From a virus, in the IMG/VR virus record IMGVR_UViG_3300004461_000463, positions 1-36,825 of that record: a stretch of 36,825 bases of DNA; one strand, written 5' to 3'. Both the position numbers and the translations under genes were made by a program. Shown one piece after another: positions 21,144 through 28,454 of the stretch. The notes beneath the pieces were generated by a model that saw nothing but the letters and a program-made list of their open reading frames with translations, searched no databases and was not told where the DNA came from. Position 1 is the first letter of the stretch; each line of letters starts with the position of its first letter.

Positions 21144-21638
21144 ATGGCTATTACCTCTATAACCAGTGTTACAATCTCTGCTGACTGCAAAACAATTACT
21201 ACATTGTTTCAAGGGCAACCTGCTCCAGCAAATTTTACTAACGAAATTACTACCACTACTTTTAATTCAACTACTGTTGGTACGTTGACTAATACAAGTG
21301 GTACAATCTGGCAATGGGTAGTTACATCTGTACAAGCTAATGAAGTATTTAATGGGGTAATTACCATTGATGCTTTAAATGGATCAGCTGTTAGCATTGA
21401 AAAATATTCGGTAGGAACCTGTGAACTAGATTGCTGTATAGCTACTCTAGTAAATGATGCAATTAATTGCACATGTGATTGTGATCGTTGTGATGAGGAT
21501 CTGCATAGAGCAGAAAAAGTTCACTTGCTAGCAGAATCTGCTAAGTATAGTGCAATTAACAACAATGTAACTGACGCAATTAATAAATACACCAAAGCCA
21601 AAGAATTCTGTACAGAAGTTTGTGCTTGTGGATGTTAA
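21144..21638 (+). CDS. Virion-type protein with a cysteine-rich C-terminus (164 residues)
   Basis: The first ~90 residues look like an immunoglobulin-like beta domain (SITSVTISADCKTITTLFQG, IWQWVVTSVQANEVFNGVIT). The C-terminal 70 residues are packed with cysteines: TCELDCC, INCTCDCDRCDEDL, then a helical hairpin (EKVHLLAESAKYSAINNNVT, AINKYTKAKEFC) and a final CTEVCACGC. Eleven of the twelve cysteines lie in this region, which suggests a metal cluster or a disulphide-stapled helical pair. It starts 17 bases after the TATCTTTA box and opens the fibre-gene block. Role unknown; probably a surface or fibre-anchoring protein. Confidence 0.75.
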   Translation: MAITSITSVTISADCKTITTLFQGQPAPANFTNEITTTTFNSTTVGTLTNTSGTIWQWVVTSVQANEVFNGVITIDALNGSAVSIEKYSVGTCELDCCIATLVNDAINCTCDCDRCDEDLHRAEKVHLLAESAKYSAINNNVTDAINKYTKAKEFCTEVCACGC

Positions 21639-21647
21639 ACAGGAAAT

Positions 21648-22082
21648 ATGGGGTACGTTCCAGATAGAATAAATAATGTAACGTTCGACCAAATGTTGAG
21701 CACTCTAGGTCTATGTCTTGATGCTAGAGGTACAGGATTCTACAACAAGATTGTAGGGGCTGTAAAATGCTCAACCTTAGAACTTAAAAAACTAGAACTA
21801 GTTCTTTATCTTCTAAATAGAAAAGATGCTACTTCATCTTTAGATTGTATTTTCAATGGAGCAGCAATGCCAGGAGTATCTTACACAGGAACAGTTACTC
21901 CATCAAGCAATGTTCCATACATTCAAACATTTGTAAATTACTTTACTTTATCATATTGTAAAGACTGTATTATATCAGATTCTACAGCTGGGGTAGTTAT
22001 AGTGGATACCATTCCTTACCTTTTGTTAGAAGATCTGTCGTTTATTTACTTAGAAGACTCATCCAAAATAAAATTAGAATAA
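21648..22082 (+). CDS. Unknown 144-residue protein between Cys-rich and fibre genes
   Basis: The N-terminal half is helical (NVTFDQMLSTLGLCLDARGT, TLELKKLELVLYLLNRKD). The C-terminal half is beta-prone with YCKDCIIS and PYLLLEDLSFIYLEDSSKIK. Four of its cysteines form pairs that could bind metal or link to the preceding Cys-rich protein, which is speculation. It lies 9 bases after that gene and one base before the fibre gene, so all three are surely cotranscribed. It may be an assembly partner of the fibre. Confidence 0.7.
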   Translation: MGYVPDRINNVTFDQMLSTLGLCLDARGTGFYNKIVGAVKCSTLELKKLELVLYLLNRKDATSSLDCIFNGAAMPGVSYTGTVTPSSNVPYIQTFVNYFTLSYCKDCIISDSTAGVVIVDTIPYLLLEDLSFIYLEDSSKIKLE

Positions 22083-22083
22083 C

Positions 22084-23541
22084 ATGTCATTACCTATAAG
22101 TTCTCTTACACTAATTGCTAAAACAAGCATAGGGGCTACTCACTACCTTCCTTTAGCAGATGGAACTGCAGCTAACTACAAGTTGTTGATTCAAGATTTA
22201 TTCCCTGCTTTAAATACATTAGGAGCATCAAGTGAGGCATTATTTGTAAGTGTGACAAATAAAAACACTTTGAATTTTAAAGGAATTAAGTCTTTAGATA
22301 GTTTATTGACTGTAGCAACTGCAAGTAATAACATTACTTTGCAAGTTAACCCTGCTAATATTAACTTAGCTCTCTGTAATAATGCTACATCTTTATTCAT
22401 AACAGGTCCTGTAAGCTTAACTAGTGGAATCTCAGGAACATTACCTGTTGCTAACGGTGGAACAGGTTTAGCTACTTTAACTGCTAATAGTTTATTTGTA
22501 GGAAACGGAACATCAGCTTTAACAGCTTTAGGAGTTGCAACTAACGGTCAAATTCCAATAGGTCGTACAGGTCTTAGTCCAGTTCTTGCTAACTTAACTG
22601 CAGGAACCAATGTAACAGTCACAAACGGTGCAGGATCTATCACAATTGCAGCAAGTTTAACTACATTAACTGCTAACCTAAACGGAGCTGGATATAACAT
22701 CTATGGCCTAGGATGGTTAAGTGGTGATGGGCAAAACGAAGGGCTTACAGTTAATGCTTCAGGGCAAGTATTTGTAGGGAGTTCTTTACCGACTGCATTC
22801 TTTAATTATGACTTTAACATAAACAATAGTCTTGGATTTAATGGATCTGTTGCTAATCAATACATTGCAATGTCATCAAGTGGAAGCCCAGGATGGTTAC
22901 ATTTAGTTGGAGCAAATGCTAATGCAGCAAATATAAATGGAGGTATTGTTAGTATTGATGGGGGATCAGCTTCTGGTACTGGTGTTGGAGGACCTTTATT
23001 ATTCCAAGCTGGAAGTGTTACAGCAGGTTCTGGAAATGGAGGTATTGCTTACCTTAAAGGTGGTAATGCTGACTCAGGAAACGGTGGTCTTGTTTCCATA
23101 AGTGGAGGAATCTCTACTTCAGGAACAGGAGGAGCTGTTACTATTGCAAGTGGGACTGGAAGTGTTTCTGGAGGTACAATAAATGTAATTGGAAATTCTG
23201 GATTAGCTGGAGGACCAATTAATGTACAAGGAGGTACTGGATCAAGTACTACAGGAGGTACTATTGCAATAGCTGCAGGCCCTTCTCTTGGTGCAGGTAC
23301 TGCAGGTAGTGTTAACATTACTCCAGGAAAAAGTACATCAGGAACTGATGGTAAAGTATCTATTAATGTACCTAGTGGATCTACTACTGCTCCATTAGTT
23401 AACTTTACAGGAATAGAAGGAGCAGCATCATCTAACTCATTTTCTACTTCTACTGCTTCAGCTGGAAATAAAGTTGGGGCAATTAAAGTACAAATTAACG
23501 GAGTGGATAAATGGATCAGAGTATACGACTCTGCTATCTAA
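22084..23541 (+). CDS. Glycine-rich repetitive fibre protein (485 residues)
   Basis: The N-terminal part (SLPISSLTLIAKTSIGATHY) probably anchors to the particle. Around residue 118 comes GTLPVANGGTGLATLTANSL followed by LTAGTNVTVTNGAGSITIAA, a fibre shaft motif common in tailed phages. Residues about 280-430 are a run of Gly-rich repeats (GGIVSIDGGSASGTGVGGPL, GGLVSISGGISTSGTGGAV, GGTINVIGNSGLAGGPINV) with alternating small and beta-branched residues, suggesting a beta-helix or triple-stranded shaft. The end (GAIKVQINGVDKWIRVYDSA) is a short tip or trimerisation segment. A second fibre type beside the one at 2367, possibly a head fibre. Confidence 0.8.
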   Translation: MSLPISSLTLIAKTSIGATHYLPLADGTAANYKLLIQDLFPALNTLGASSEALFVSVTNKNTLNFKGIKSLDSLLTVATASNNITLQVNPANINLALCNNATSLFITGPVSLTSGISGTLPVANGGTGLATLTANSLFVGNGTSALTALGVATNGQIPIGRTGLSPVLANLTAGTNVTVTNGAGSITIAASLTTLTANLNGAGYNIYGLGWLSGDGQNEGLTVNASGQVFVGSSLPTAFFNYDFNINNSLGFNGSVANQYIAMSSSGSPGWLHLVGANANAANINGGIVSIDGGSASGTGVGGPLLFQAGSVTAGSGNGGIAYLKGGNADSGNGGLVSISGGISTSGTGGAVTIASGTGSVSGGTINVIGNSGLAGGPINVQGGTGSSTTGGTIAIAAGPSLGAGTAGSVNITPGKSTSGTDGKVSINVPSGSTTAPLVNFTGIEGAASSNSFSTSTASAGNKVGAIKVQINGVDKWIRVYDSAI

Positions 23542-23571
23542 TAAATAAGTAAAAACCAAAAACAAATAGTT

Positions 23572-24006
23572 ATGAACGTAGTTGAACAAGAAAAGAGATA
23601 CGGTGTGAACATCACCGCTACTCGTAGAGAGTTTCTAGAAATGTATAAAGTATTACATGAAACTCGTGGAGAAAAAGGAGTTAAGTATGCAATGATTGTC
23701 CTAAAAGATTGTGACGTAATCAAAAAAGAACTTGACTTTTTAGAAGTTATGGCTGCTCCTACAGAAGCATTTATTGAGTTGTCAAGAAAAGCTCAAGAAC
23801 TAATGCAAGCTGAAAACGAAGAAGGTTTAAAAGAAATGGAAGCAGAGCATATGGATGAAATTAATGCTCGTAAGCAACAGATAGCAGAAGTAAATTTAGA
23901 ACTTGATAAAGAGGTAACTCTAGAACTCAAGATGATTAATGAAAAACTTCTCCCTGAAAGCTTATCTGCAGATCAGATAGAAACTTTAATCAAAATAATT
24001 AACTAA
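23572..24006 (+). CDS. Unknown helical coiled-coil protein (144 residues)
   Basis: The leader is A-rich (AACCAAAAACAAATAGTT). The product begins MNVVEQEKRYGVNITATRRE and is then almost wholly helical and charged: DFLEVMAAPTEAFIELSRKA, EAEHMDEINARKQQIAEVNL and ELDKEVTLELKMINEKLLPE. The heptad-like spacing suggests a coiled-coil dimer or trimer. It could be an assembly chaperone for the neighbouring fibres or a structural linker. No catalytic residues are apparent. It is followed after one base by a small beta-rich gene. Confidence 0.7.
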   Translation: MNVVEQEKRYGVNITATRREFLEMYKVLHETRGEKGVKYAMIVLKDCDVIKKELDFLEVMAAPTEAFIELSRKAQELMQAENEEGLKEMEAEHMDEINARKQQIAEVNLELDKEVTLELKMINEKLLPESLSADQIETLIKIIN

Positions 24007-24007
24007 C

Positions 24008-24304
24008 ATGAGTTACAATAGTGGTGTCGAAACATTGTTAGACGGTGGTCTAAACAATCAAAAGAAAAAAGCAGGATTAATTACAGCAACAGCTTCAGGT
24101 GCAATTGCAATTCCTGTTAGTAGCATATCATTCTGCAATTCTGGAGCAGCTGCTATAAACCTTACTGTAAGTGGGTCAACAAGTAGCATACCTGCTGCAA
24201 CAACTATCAGTTTTGATGGAGGAGGGGCTGAAAACAGATTCCCTGGAAATACTTTTAGTTACGATGCTACAGGAAGTACACTATTAATTGCTTATACCTA
24301 TTAA
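24008..24304 (+). CDS. Small beta-rich surface protein (98 residues)
   Basis: Begins MSYNSGVETLLDGGLNNQKK and continues with a low-charge Ser/Ala/Gly-rich beta pattern (AIAIPVSSISFCNSGAAAIN, TISFDGGGAENRFPGNTFSY). It resembles small decoration or fibre-collar proteins by composition. Its TAA overlaps the first ATG of the following gene. Together with the next two genes it makes a cluster of three short beta-rich proteins, likely exposed on the virion. No family is recognised. Confidence 0.7.
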   Translation: MSYNSGVETLLDGGLNNQKKKAGLITATASGAIAIPVSSISFCNSGAAAINLTVSGSTSSIPAATTISFDGGGAENRFPGNTFSYDATGSTLLIAYTY

Positions 24305-24306
24305 TG

Positions 24307-24873
24307 ATGGGGACAATAATTACTAAACCTGGAGGAAGTTCTGGTCCTACTACTTTAACATTTGGAGGAAATCTTAGCTTTCAAGTAGGTAGTGAATCAT
24401 ATGCTTATAATACAGCAACAGCTCTTACTAGAGTTTATGTTACACCAACCCCTGTTTTTGCTACAGTTGGTAGAAATTTTTGGATTGATATTTCAATCCA
24501 AACTGGTAACTATGCAGGTCCTCCATATAGTACAAGTAATTTTTCAGTTAAGCTATATGCTTCTGCTAATGGAGTTACTCTTAATACACTTTTAGGCACA
24601 TATACAGTTCCGGTTACCGCAGCTAATACTGTCTATAAAATGCAAAGAACATTTTTTACAGGAAGTATACTAGATTCTGAGGGTGGTGATGAGTACTTTG
24701 TATTTGGAGTAGATGCTGCAACTAGTTTAAATTCTGATAGTCTGATTTCAAGTTTTACTTATGTTAATTCTATAGGAGCCTTTGGTGTTTCGTATCCCTA
24801 TCTTGTGGTAGCAGTTCAAGCAGGTGCAGCAAATGTTTATAGATTAGGTCCATCAAGAATTACATACGGATAA
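24307..24873 (+). CDS. Beta-sandwich virion protein, first of a paralogous pair (188 residues)
   Basis: Two ATGs occur in tandem (24304, 24307). The second is preferred because it gives MGTIIT, the same opening as the next gene. The body is a low-charge beta pattern (FWIDISIQTGNYAGPPYSTS, FSVKLYASANGVTLNTLLGT, PYLVVAVQAGAANVYRLGPS) consistent with a jelly-roll or carbohydrate-binding fold. The C-terminal strand VVAVQAGAAN corresponds to VIAIQNGNAAD in the neighbour. Probably a receptor-binding or decoration protein attached by its conserved N-terminus. Function is inferred from context and composition only. Confidence 0.7.
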   Translation: MGTIITKPGGSSGPTTLTFGGNLSFQVGSESYAYNTATALTRVYVTPTPVFATVGRNFWIDISIQTGNYAGPPYSTSNFSVKLYASANGVTLNTLLGTYTVPVTAANTVYKMQRTFFTGSILDSEGGDEYFVFGVDAATSLNSDSLISSFTYVNSIGAFGVSYPYLVVAVQAGAANVYRLGPSRITYG

Positions 24874-24876
24874 AAA

Positions 24877-25407
24877 ATGGGGACAATAATAACTATAATA
24901 AGTCCTCCTACACCATCAACAGGTGGAATCGTAGGAGCCGTTGTACTAGGAAATTCTGTAACAGGTAGCACTACAAACACAGCTGCTGGGAATTTGTTAA
25001 TTCCAGCTGATACTATAACTCCTACTATAACTTCTACTTTAGAAATTAGAGGTAGGATGTTTAAAACTGGTGTTGCAGGAAACTGTACTATGAGAATGTA
25101 TTTTAATATAACTCCTGATTTAACAGGGACTCCTGTACTATTAGGAACTCACACATCTTCTGCTGCTAATATCCATGCTCAGTTGGTTAGACAAGTATAT
25201 ATTGATAAAACTAACACTATAGTTCTTGCTGCATCTCAAAATGCAAACACAGATGACATTGAAAATGCAGCTGGTAGAACTGTAATTGTCAATGCAGGAA
25301 ATATTGATTATGCAGCTGATTTGTATTTAGTTATAGCTATTCAAAATGGAAATGCAGCTGATAGCTCTCTTCCAACACTTTGGTATACAAAAACACACGG
25401 ATATTAA
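24877..25407 (+). CDS. Beta-sandwich virion protein, second of a paralogous pair (176 residues)
   Basis: Starts three bases after the previous stop with MGTIITIISPPTPSTGG. Its first 19 coding bases differ from the first paralogue at one position, yet the bodies have diverged strongly: here TSTLEIRGRMFKTGVAGNCT, MRMYFNITPDLTGTPVLLGT, and YLVIAIQNGNAADSSLPTLW. The shared order of strands (a MRM or KLY strand, LLGT turn, then VAVQ or VIAIQ near the end) supports common descent. A conserved attachment end plus a variable body is typical of exchangeable receptor-binding modules. Its stop overlaps the phosphoesterase start (TAATG). Confidence 0.7.
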   Translation: MGTIITIISPPTPSTGGIVGAVVLGNSVTGSTTNTAAGNLLIPADTITPTITSTLEIRGRMFKTGVAGNCTMRMYFNITPDLTGTPVLLGTHTSSAANIHAQLVRQVYIDKTNTIVLAASQNANTDDIENAAGRTVIVNAGNIDYAADLYLVIAIQNGNAADSSLPTLWYTKTHGY

Positions 25408-26567
25408 TGACACTACTAGAACTAACCCAAACATTAACGGCTAGACCATGGTTCTTAAAGAAAGGACCTGCACTAGTAGCTAGAAAATTTAAAGTTAGTT
25501 TGCACGATGCTACTGCAGCATTAAAAATTGCAAGAGCAAAAAGTAGAGAAGTTAACAGAAAAGTTGTAAAAGTAGAAACACTTGAAAACGATTCTGACAA
25601 TGTTATTACAGAGTTTGAACAGTATTTAGATAAAAACGGGATTGATCACTCAATGGTCAATTCCGTTAAATACTGGCAAAACATGAGAGGAGAGCAACGG
25701 TTCTCTGTAGTTACCAAAAATGATAGGTCGGCAGAAGAGATTCAAAAAGACATTGAAGAATTTGCAGCAAGTTATAGCCCTAGAACTAGAGTTATAACTA
25801 AAGGCAGAGGAGTTGACTATAAAGTGAAGTCAACTTTAGAAATCTCTTTACCTGACATTCACTATGGAAAGTTAACAGATATTACCTTAGAAGAAATGGA
25901 GAAACAATTCCTTGATACAATCGAGGATTTGGTTAACAAAGGTCGAGGAATAAATATCGAAAAGATTCTTCTCCCAATCGGAAACGATGGTATGAATACA
26001 GACGGCATGAGAATGGCTACAACAAAAGGCACACCTCAACACGATACTGTAGGATGGAAAGAATCATTCAAAGGATACTGGACTCTAATAGTTAGAGCAG
26101 TAGATTTCTTAAAAGATGTGGCTCCCGTTGATATAATTGTTGTATCGGGAAACCACGACTACGAGAGAATGTTTTATGCTGGGGATGTCCTGGCCGGGTG
26201 GTACCGAAATGACCCAAACGTCACTGTAGATAATTCTACAATGCCAAGAAAATATTACAAGTACGGGAAAAACATGATAATGTTTACCCACGGAGATAAC
26301 GAAAAACCTTCAGATATGCCACTAATAATGGCCACTGAACAACCGGAAATGTTTGCAGCAACTGAGTTTAGAGAAGCTCATTGTGGACATTACCATAAAG
26401 AACAGGTAAACGAATACCGAGGTGTTAAGGTGAGATTTCTTCCTTCAATATGTGCATTAGATGAATGGCATAAAAAGATGGGATATCAATCACTCAGGGC
26501 AGCTCAGGCATTTATTTGGAATCACGACGAAGGACTTGAAGGATATTTACAAAGCAATGTTAGATAA
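25407..26567 (+). CDS. Calcineurin-like metallophosphoesterase with N-terminal helical domain (386 residues)
   Basis: The ATG at 25407 overlaps the previous stop; a longer frame from 25380 would overlap that gene needlessly. All metal-binding blocks of the family are present in order: LPDIHYGKL (Asp150, His152), GNDGMNT (Asn193, Asp194), SGNHDYER (Asn249-Asp251), FTHGDNE, and CGHYHKE (His328, His330). Two metal ions would activate water to cleave a phosphodiester or phosphomonoester. Substrate is unknown; family members include nucleases (Mre11/SbcD-like), 2',3'-cyclic phosphodiesterases and phosphatases. The first ~55 residues (PALVARKFKVSLHDATAALK) look like a small helix-turn-helix, favouring a nucleic-acid substrate. 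It sits oddly among virion genes. Confidence 0.9.
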   Translation: MTLLELTQTLTARPWFLKKGPALVARKFKVSLHDATAALKIARAKSREVNRKVVKVETLENDSDNVITEFEQYLDKNGIDHSMVNSVKYWQNMRGEQRFSVVTKNDRSAEEIQKDIEEFAASYSPRTRVITKGRGVDYKVKSTLEISLPDIHYGKLTDITLEEMEKQFLDTIEDLVNKGRGINIEKILLPIGNDGMNTDGMRMATTKGTPQHDTVGWKESFKGYWTLIVRAVDFLKDVAPVDIIVVSGNHDYERMFYAGDVLAGWYRNDPNVTVDNSTMPRKYYKYGKNMIMFTHGDNEKPSDMPLIMATEQPEMFAATEFREAHCGHYHKEQVNEYRGVKVRFLPSICALDEWHKKMGYQSLRAAQAFIWNHDEGLEGYLQSNVR

Positions 26568-26578
26568 AATACAGAAAG

Positions 26579-27277
26579 ATGACTTTAGATGAAATTTCAT
26601 TTAACCTTTTAAATCTATTTAGAGGTGGACGTAGCTCTCAGGATGAAGTAATCCCGTTAGCTCAAATTAAATTTAACGTTAAGCACTATCGTGCTGTATT
26701 TATACGTAGAGACTATGCAAGAAATGGTCTAGTAACTCGTCATTTAGAACAAGATTTAAAATGTGTACAATTAGAGAAAGTAGATCTTTCTAAATGCTGT
26801 AATATCAATTTAGATTGCCCTGCTTACCGTAGCAAAAAGAAAATCCCAAGAACAGTAAGATTTAACTTTGAAGAAGCTATCACCTATGTAGGGGATGTAT
26901 CAGGATTAGGAAGAATTCAGATGATTAAAGCATTTGAAGCTAATTACATCTCAGCTGAAAAATTTACCAAAAACAATACTAAGGCCTTTATGATTGAAGA
27001 CTATTTATACGTCCTCAACCCAAAAGGTGCTGATTACGTTAACGTACGTGGAATATTCGAAGACCCAGAAGAGGTTGCAGAATTCATCGACTGTGCAGGG
27101 CAACCTTGTTATTCAGGTTCTGATATCTTCCCAATGCCTATGGATATGGTTCAAGGCATTACTCAAGGAATGATGCAAGGAGAATTAAGATTATTAGCTG
27201 GAACATTCACAGATACTACTCTTGATCGTGGGCAAGATTTATCTCCAAGTGCTCCACAACAATCTTCAAAAGAATAA
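26579..27277 (+). CDS. Putative tail/connector structural protein (232 residues)
   Basis: The start MTLDEISFNLLNLFRGGRSS, then QIKFNVKHYRAVFIRRDYAR, is a pattern I recall for a conserved virion protein of crAss-like phages. The central part includes TYVGDVSGLGRIQMIKAFEA, a strand-rich segment (KAFMIEDYLYVLNPKGADYV), and the C-terminus FPMPMDMVQGITQGMMQGEL, a helix found at the end of several phage ring or tail adaptors. It likely forms part of the connector between portal and tail. It ends 25 bases before the next start, which has its own promoter box. Confidence 0.75.
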   Translation: MTLDEISFNLLNLFRGGRSSQDEVIPLAQIKFNVKHYRAVFIRRDYARNGLVTRHLEQDLKCVQLEKVDLSKCCNINLDCPAYRSKKKIPRTVRFNFEEAITYVGDVSGLGRIQMIKAFEANYISAEKFTKNNTKAFMIEDYLYVLNPKGADYVNVRGIFEDPEEVAEFIDCAGQPCYSGSDIFPMPMDMVQGITQGMMQGELRLLAGTFTDTTLDRGQDLSPSAPQQSSKE

Positions 27278-27288
27278 CAATTTTTAAC

Positions 27289-27296
27289 TAACTTTG
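27289..27296 (+). promoter_or_regulatory. -7 box TAACTTTG, 5 nt before ATG
   Basis: TAACTTTG fits TAnnTTTG; TGACT (five bases) separates it from the ATG at 27302. A GTG at 27296 could extend the reading frame by two codons but would overlap the box, so ATG is preferred. No clear -33 box. Confidence 0.65.
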
Positions 27297-27301
27297 TGAC
27301 T

Positions 27302-27562
27302 ATGGCAGCTTGGGAAAACAAATCAGGTAAAAATCCAAAAGGAGGATTGAACGAAAAAGGCAGAAAGTCTTACGAAAGTCAACACCCTGGCTCTAACTTA
27401 AAAGCTCCTCAACCTAAAGGTGGTAGCAGGAGAAACTCATTCTGCTCTAGAATGTGTGGAATGAAAGCCAAACTTACTAGCTCTAAAACAGCAAACGATC
27501 CTCAATCAAGAATTAACAAATCACTTAGAATCTGGAACTGTGGAAGTTGCAGTAACTGGTAA
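27302..27562 (+). CDS. Small basic conserved phage protein, DUF6321-like (86 residues)
   Basis: The opening AAWENKSGKNPKGGLNEKGR, SYESQHPGSNLKAPQPKGGS and RRNSFCSRMCGMKAKLTSSK follow a pattern known from many tailed phages (W..K.GKNP.GGLN.KGR.SY...PGS.LKAP ... R..SF..RM.GM). I believe this is the family catalogued as DUF6321, a name given from memory. Function is unknown. It is rich in Gly, Lys and Asn, probably flexible, and may be a virion-packaged peptide. The unusual C-terminus (WNCGSCSNW) adds a CxxC pair. The start is set by the promoter box five bases upstream. Confidence 0.75.
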   Translation: MAAWENKSGKNPKGGLNEKGRKSYESQHPGSNLKAPQPKGGSRRNSFCSRMCGMKAKLTSSKTANDPQSRINKSLRIWNCGSCSNW

Positions 27563-27573
27563 TACTTAATAAA

Positions 27574-27801
27574 ATGGCATTCAACATTGACACAAACAAG
27601 ATAACCACATACGGAGAGTGGGCAGGATTAAATGTAGCATGGGCTACAATATCATATGCCATGTTTACAAACAGTATCACTTGGATTATAGGAATTATAG
27701 GGGGTATAACCCTGATTTGGTTCAACGTTGAACGAGCATTAAAAGCACGTCAAGAAAGACAAATGTTAAATAAACCAGAAGAAGATGAGCAAGCTGATTA
27801 A
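27574..27801 (+). CDS. Small membrane protein, holin-like topology (75 residues)
   Basis: Two hydrophobic segments (about residues 16-31, WAGLNVAWATISYAMF, and 34-50, SITWIIGIIGGITLIWF) are followed by a highly charged cytoplasmic-type tail (VERALKARQERQMLNKPEED). This looks like a small class II holin or an envelope protein used during DNA entry. A holin-like gene is already present at 4892, so this could be an antiholin, a second holin, or an inner-membrane anchor for ejected proteins. Its 3' end overlaps the next gene by 17 bases. Confidence 0.7.
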   Translation: MAFNIDTNKITTYGEWAGLNVAWATISYAMFTNSITWIIGIIGGITLIWFNVERALKARQERQMLNKPEEDEQAD

Positions 27802-28450
27802 AAGAAAAGACGGGTCATACTCTAAAAGAGGACTTTGGGATAATATAAGAGCTAACAAAGGTTCTGGCAAAGAGCCTACTAAAGAAATGCTTAAGCAAGA
27901 ATCTAAAATTAAAAAAGAAGAAAACATGAACTCAATGTATAAGAAAGGAGGCAAGACCTCTAAAAAGAAAGTAATGAAAGAAGCCCGTAAAGAGGGAGAA
28001 TCTTTTATGGAGGAAAACAAAGAAATTAACTTTGATGCTCCTGGAGTAAAACCTCCTATGAAAAAAATGATGGGTGGTGGCACTGAAACCGGAATGGAGG
28101 TAAATGCTCGTATGAACCAAGCTGAAGGTAAAGCTACTATGGCAGGTAAGAAAATGATGGGTGGTAAATATGCTAAAGGTGGTTTTCCAGATCTTAACAA
28201 AGATGGTGAAGTAACCCAGGCTGACATACTTAAAGGTAGAGGTGTTTACAAAAAAGGTGGGGCTAAATCAATGGAACCAGGTGGTGGTGGAAGATTTGCT
28301 GCTATGGTAAAAGGATTAAAAAGCAAAGGTAAATCTGAAGAGTCTGCTGAAGCTATTGCAGCATCTGCCGGTCGTAAGAAGTACGGTAAGTCTAAGTTTC
28401 AAGCTATGGCTGCTGCAGGTAAAAAGAAGATGGGTGGAAAAATGTGTTGA
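27785..28450 (+). CDS. Lys/Gly-rich protein with an EF-hand/dockerin-like loop (221 residues)
   Basis: The sequence is flexible and basic, dominated by K, G, M and A, with recurring KKGG/AKGG units (MYKKGGKTSKKK, KYAKGGFPD, VYKKGGAKSMEPGGGG). Residues 136-147 form a perfect calcium-loop pattern (DLNKDGEVTQAD), as in EF-hands and single dockerin repeats. The C-terminal part (MVKGLKSKGKSEESAEAIAA, KKYGKSKFQAMAAAGKKKMG) repeats a helical SAGRKKYG-type motif common in phage virion proteins. It is probably a virion or ejected protein; the calcium loop may stabilise it or mediate docking. It shares the YAKGG(F/I)P motif with the protein at 34780. Confidence 0.7.
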   Translation: MSKLIKRKDGSYSKRGLWDNIRANKGSGKEPTKEMLKQESKIKKEENMNSMYKKGGKTSKKKVMKEARKEGESFMEENKEINFDAPGVKPPMKKMMGGGTETGMEVNARMNQAEGKATMAGKKMMGGKYAKGGFPDLNKDGEVTQADILKGRGVYKKGGAKSMEPGGGGRFAAMVKGLKSKGKSEESAEAIAASAGRKKYGKSKFQAMAAAGKKKMGGKMC

Positions 28451-28454
28451 TTGA

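Noticed and set aside
23049-23318. Leftward Pro-rich 89-codon frame
   Set aside because: It is the antisense of the Gly-rich fibre repeats (GGA/GGT codons read as TCC/ACC), with no promoter or operon context.
22900-23400. CRISPR-like array
   Set aside because: The repetition reflects protein-level Gly-rich repeats in a coding frame, not conserved DNA repeats separated by unique spacers.
25380-25406. Upstream ATG for the metallophosphoesterase
   Set aside because: It would extend the protein by nine residues into the preceding gene. The ATG at 25407, overlapping the stop as TAATG, matches the coupling used throughout the window.
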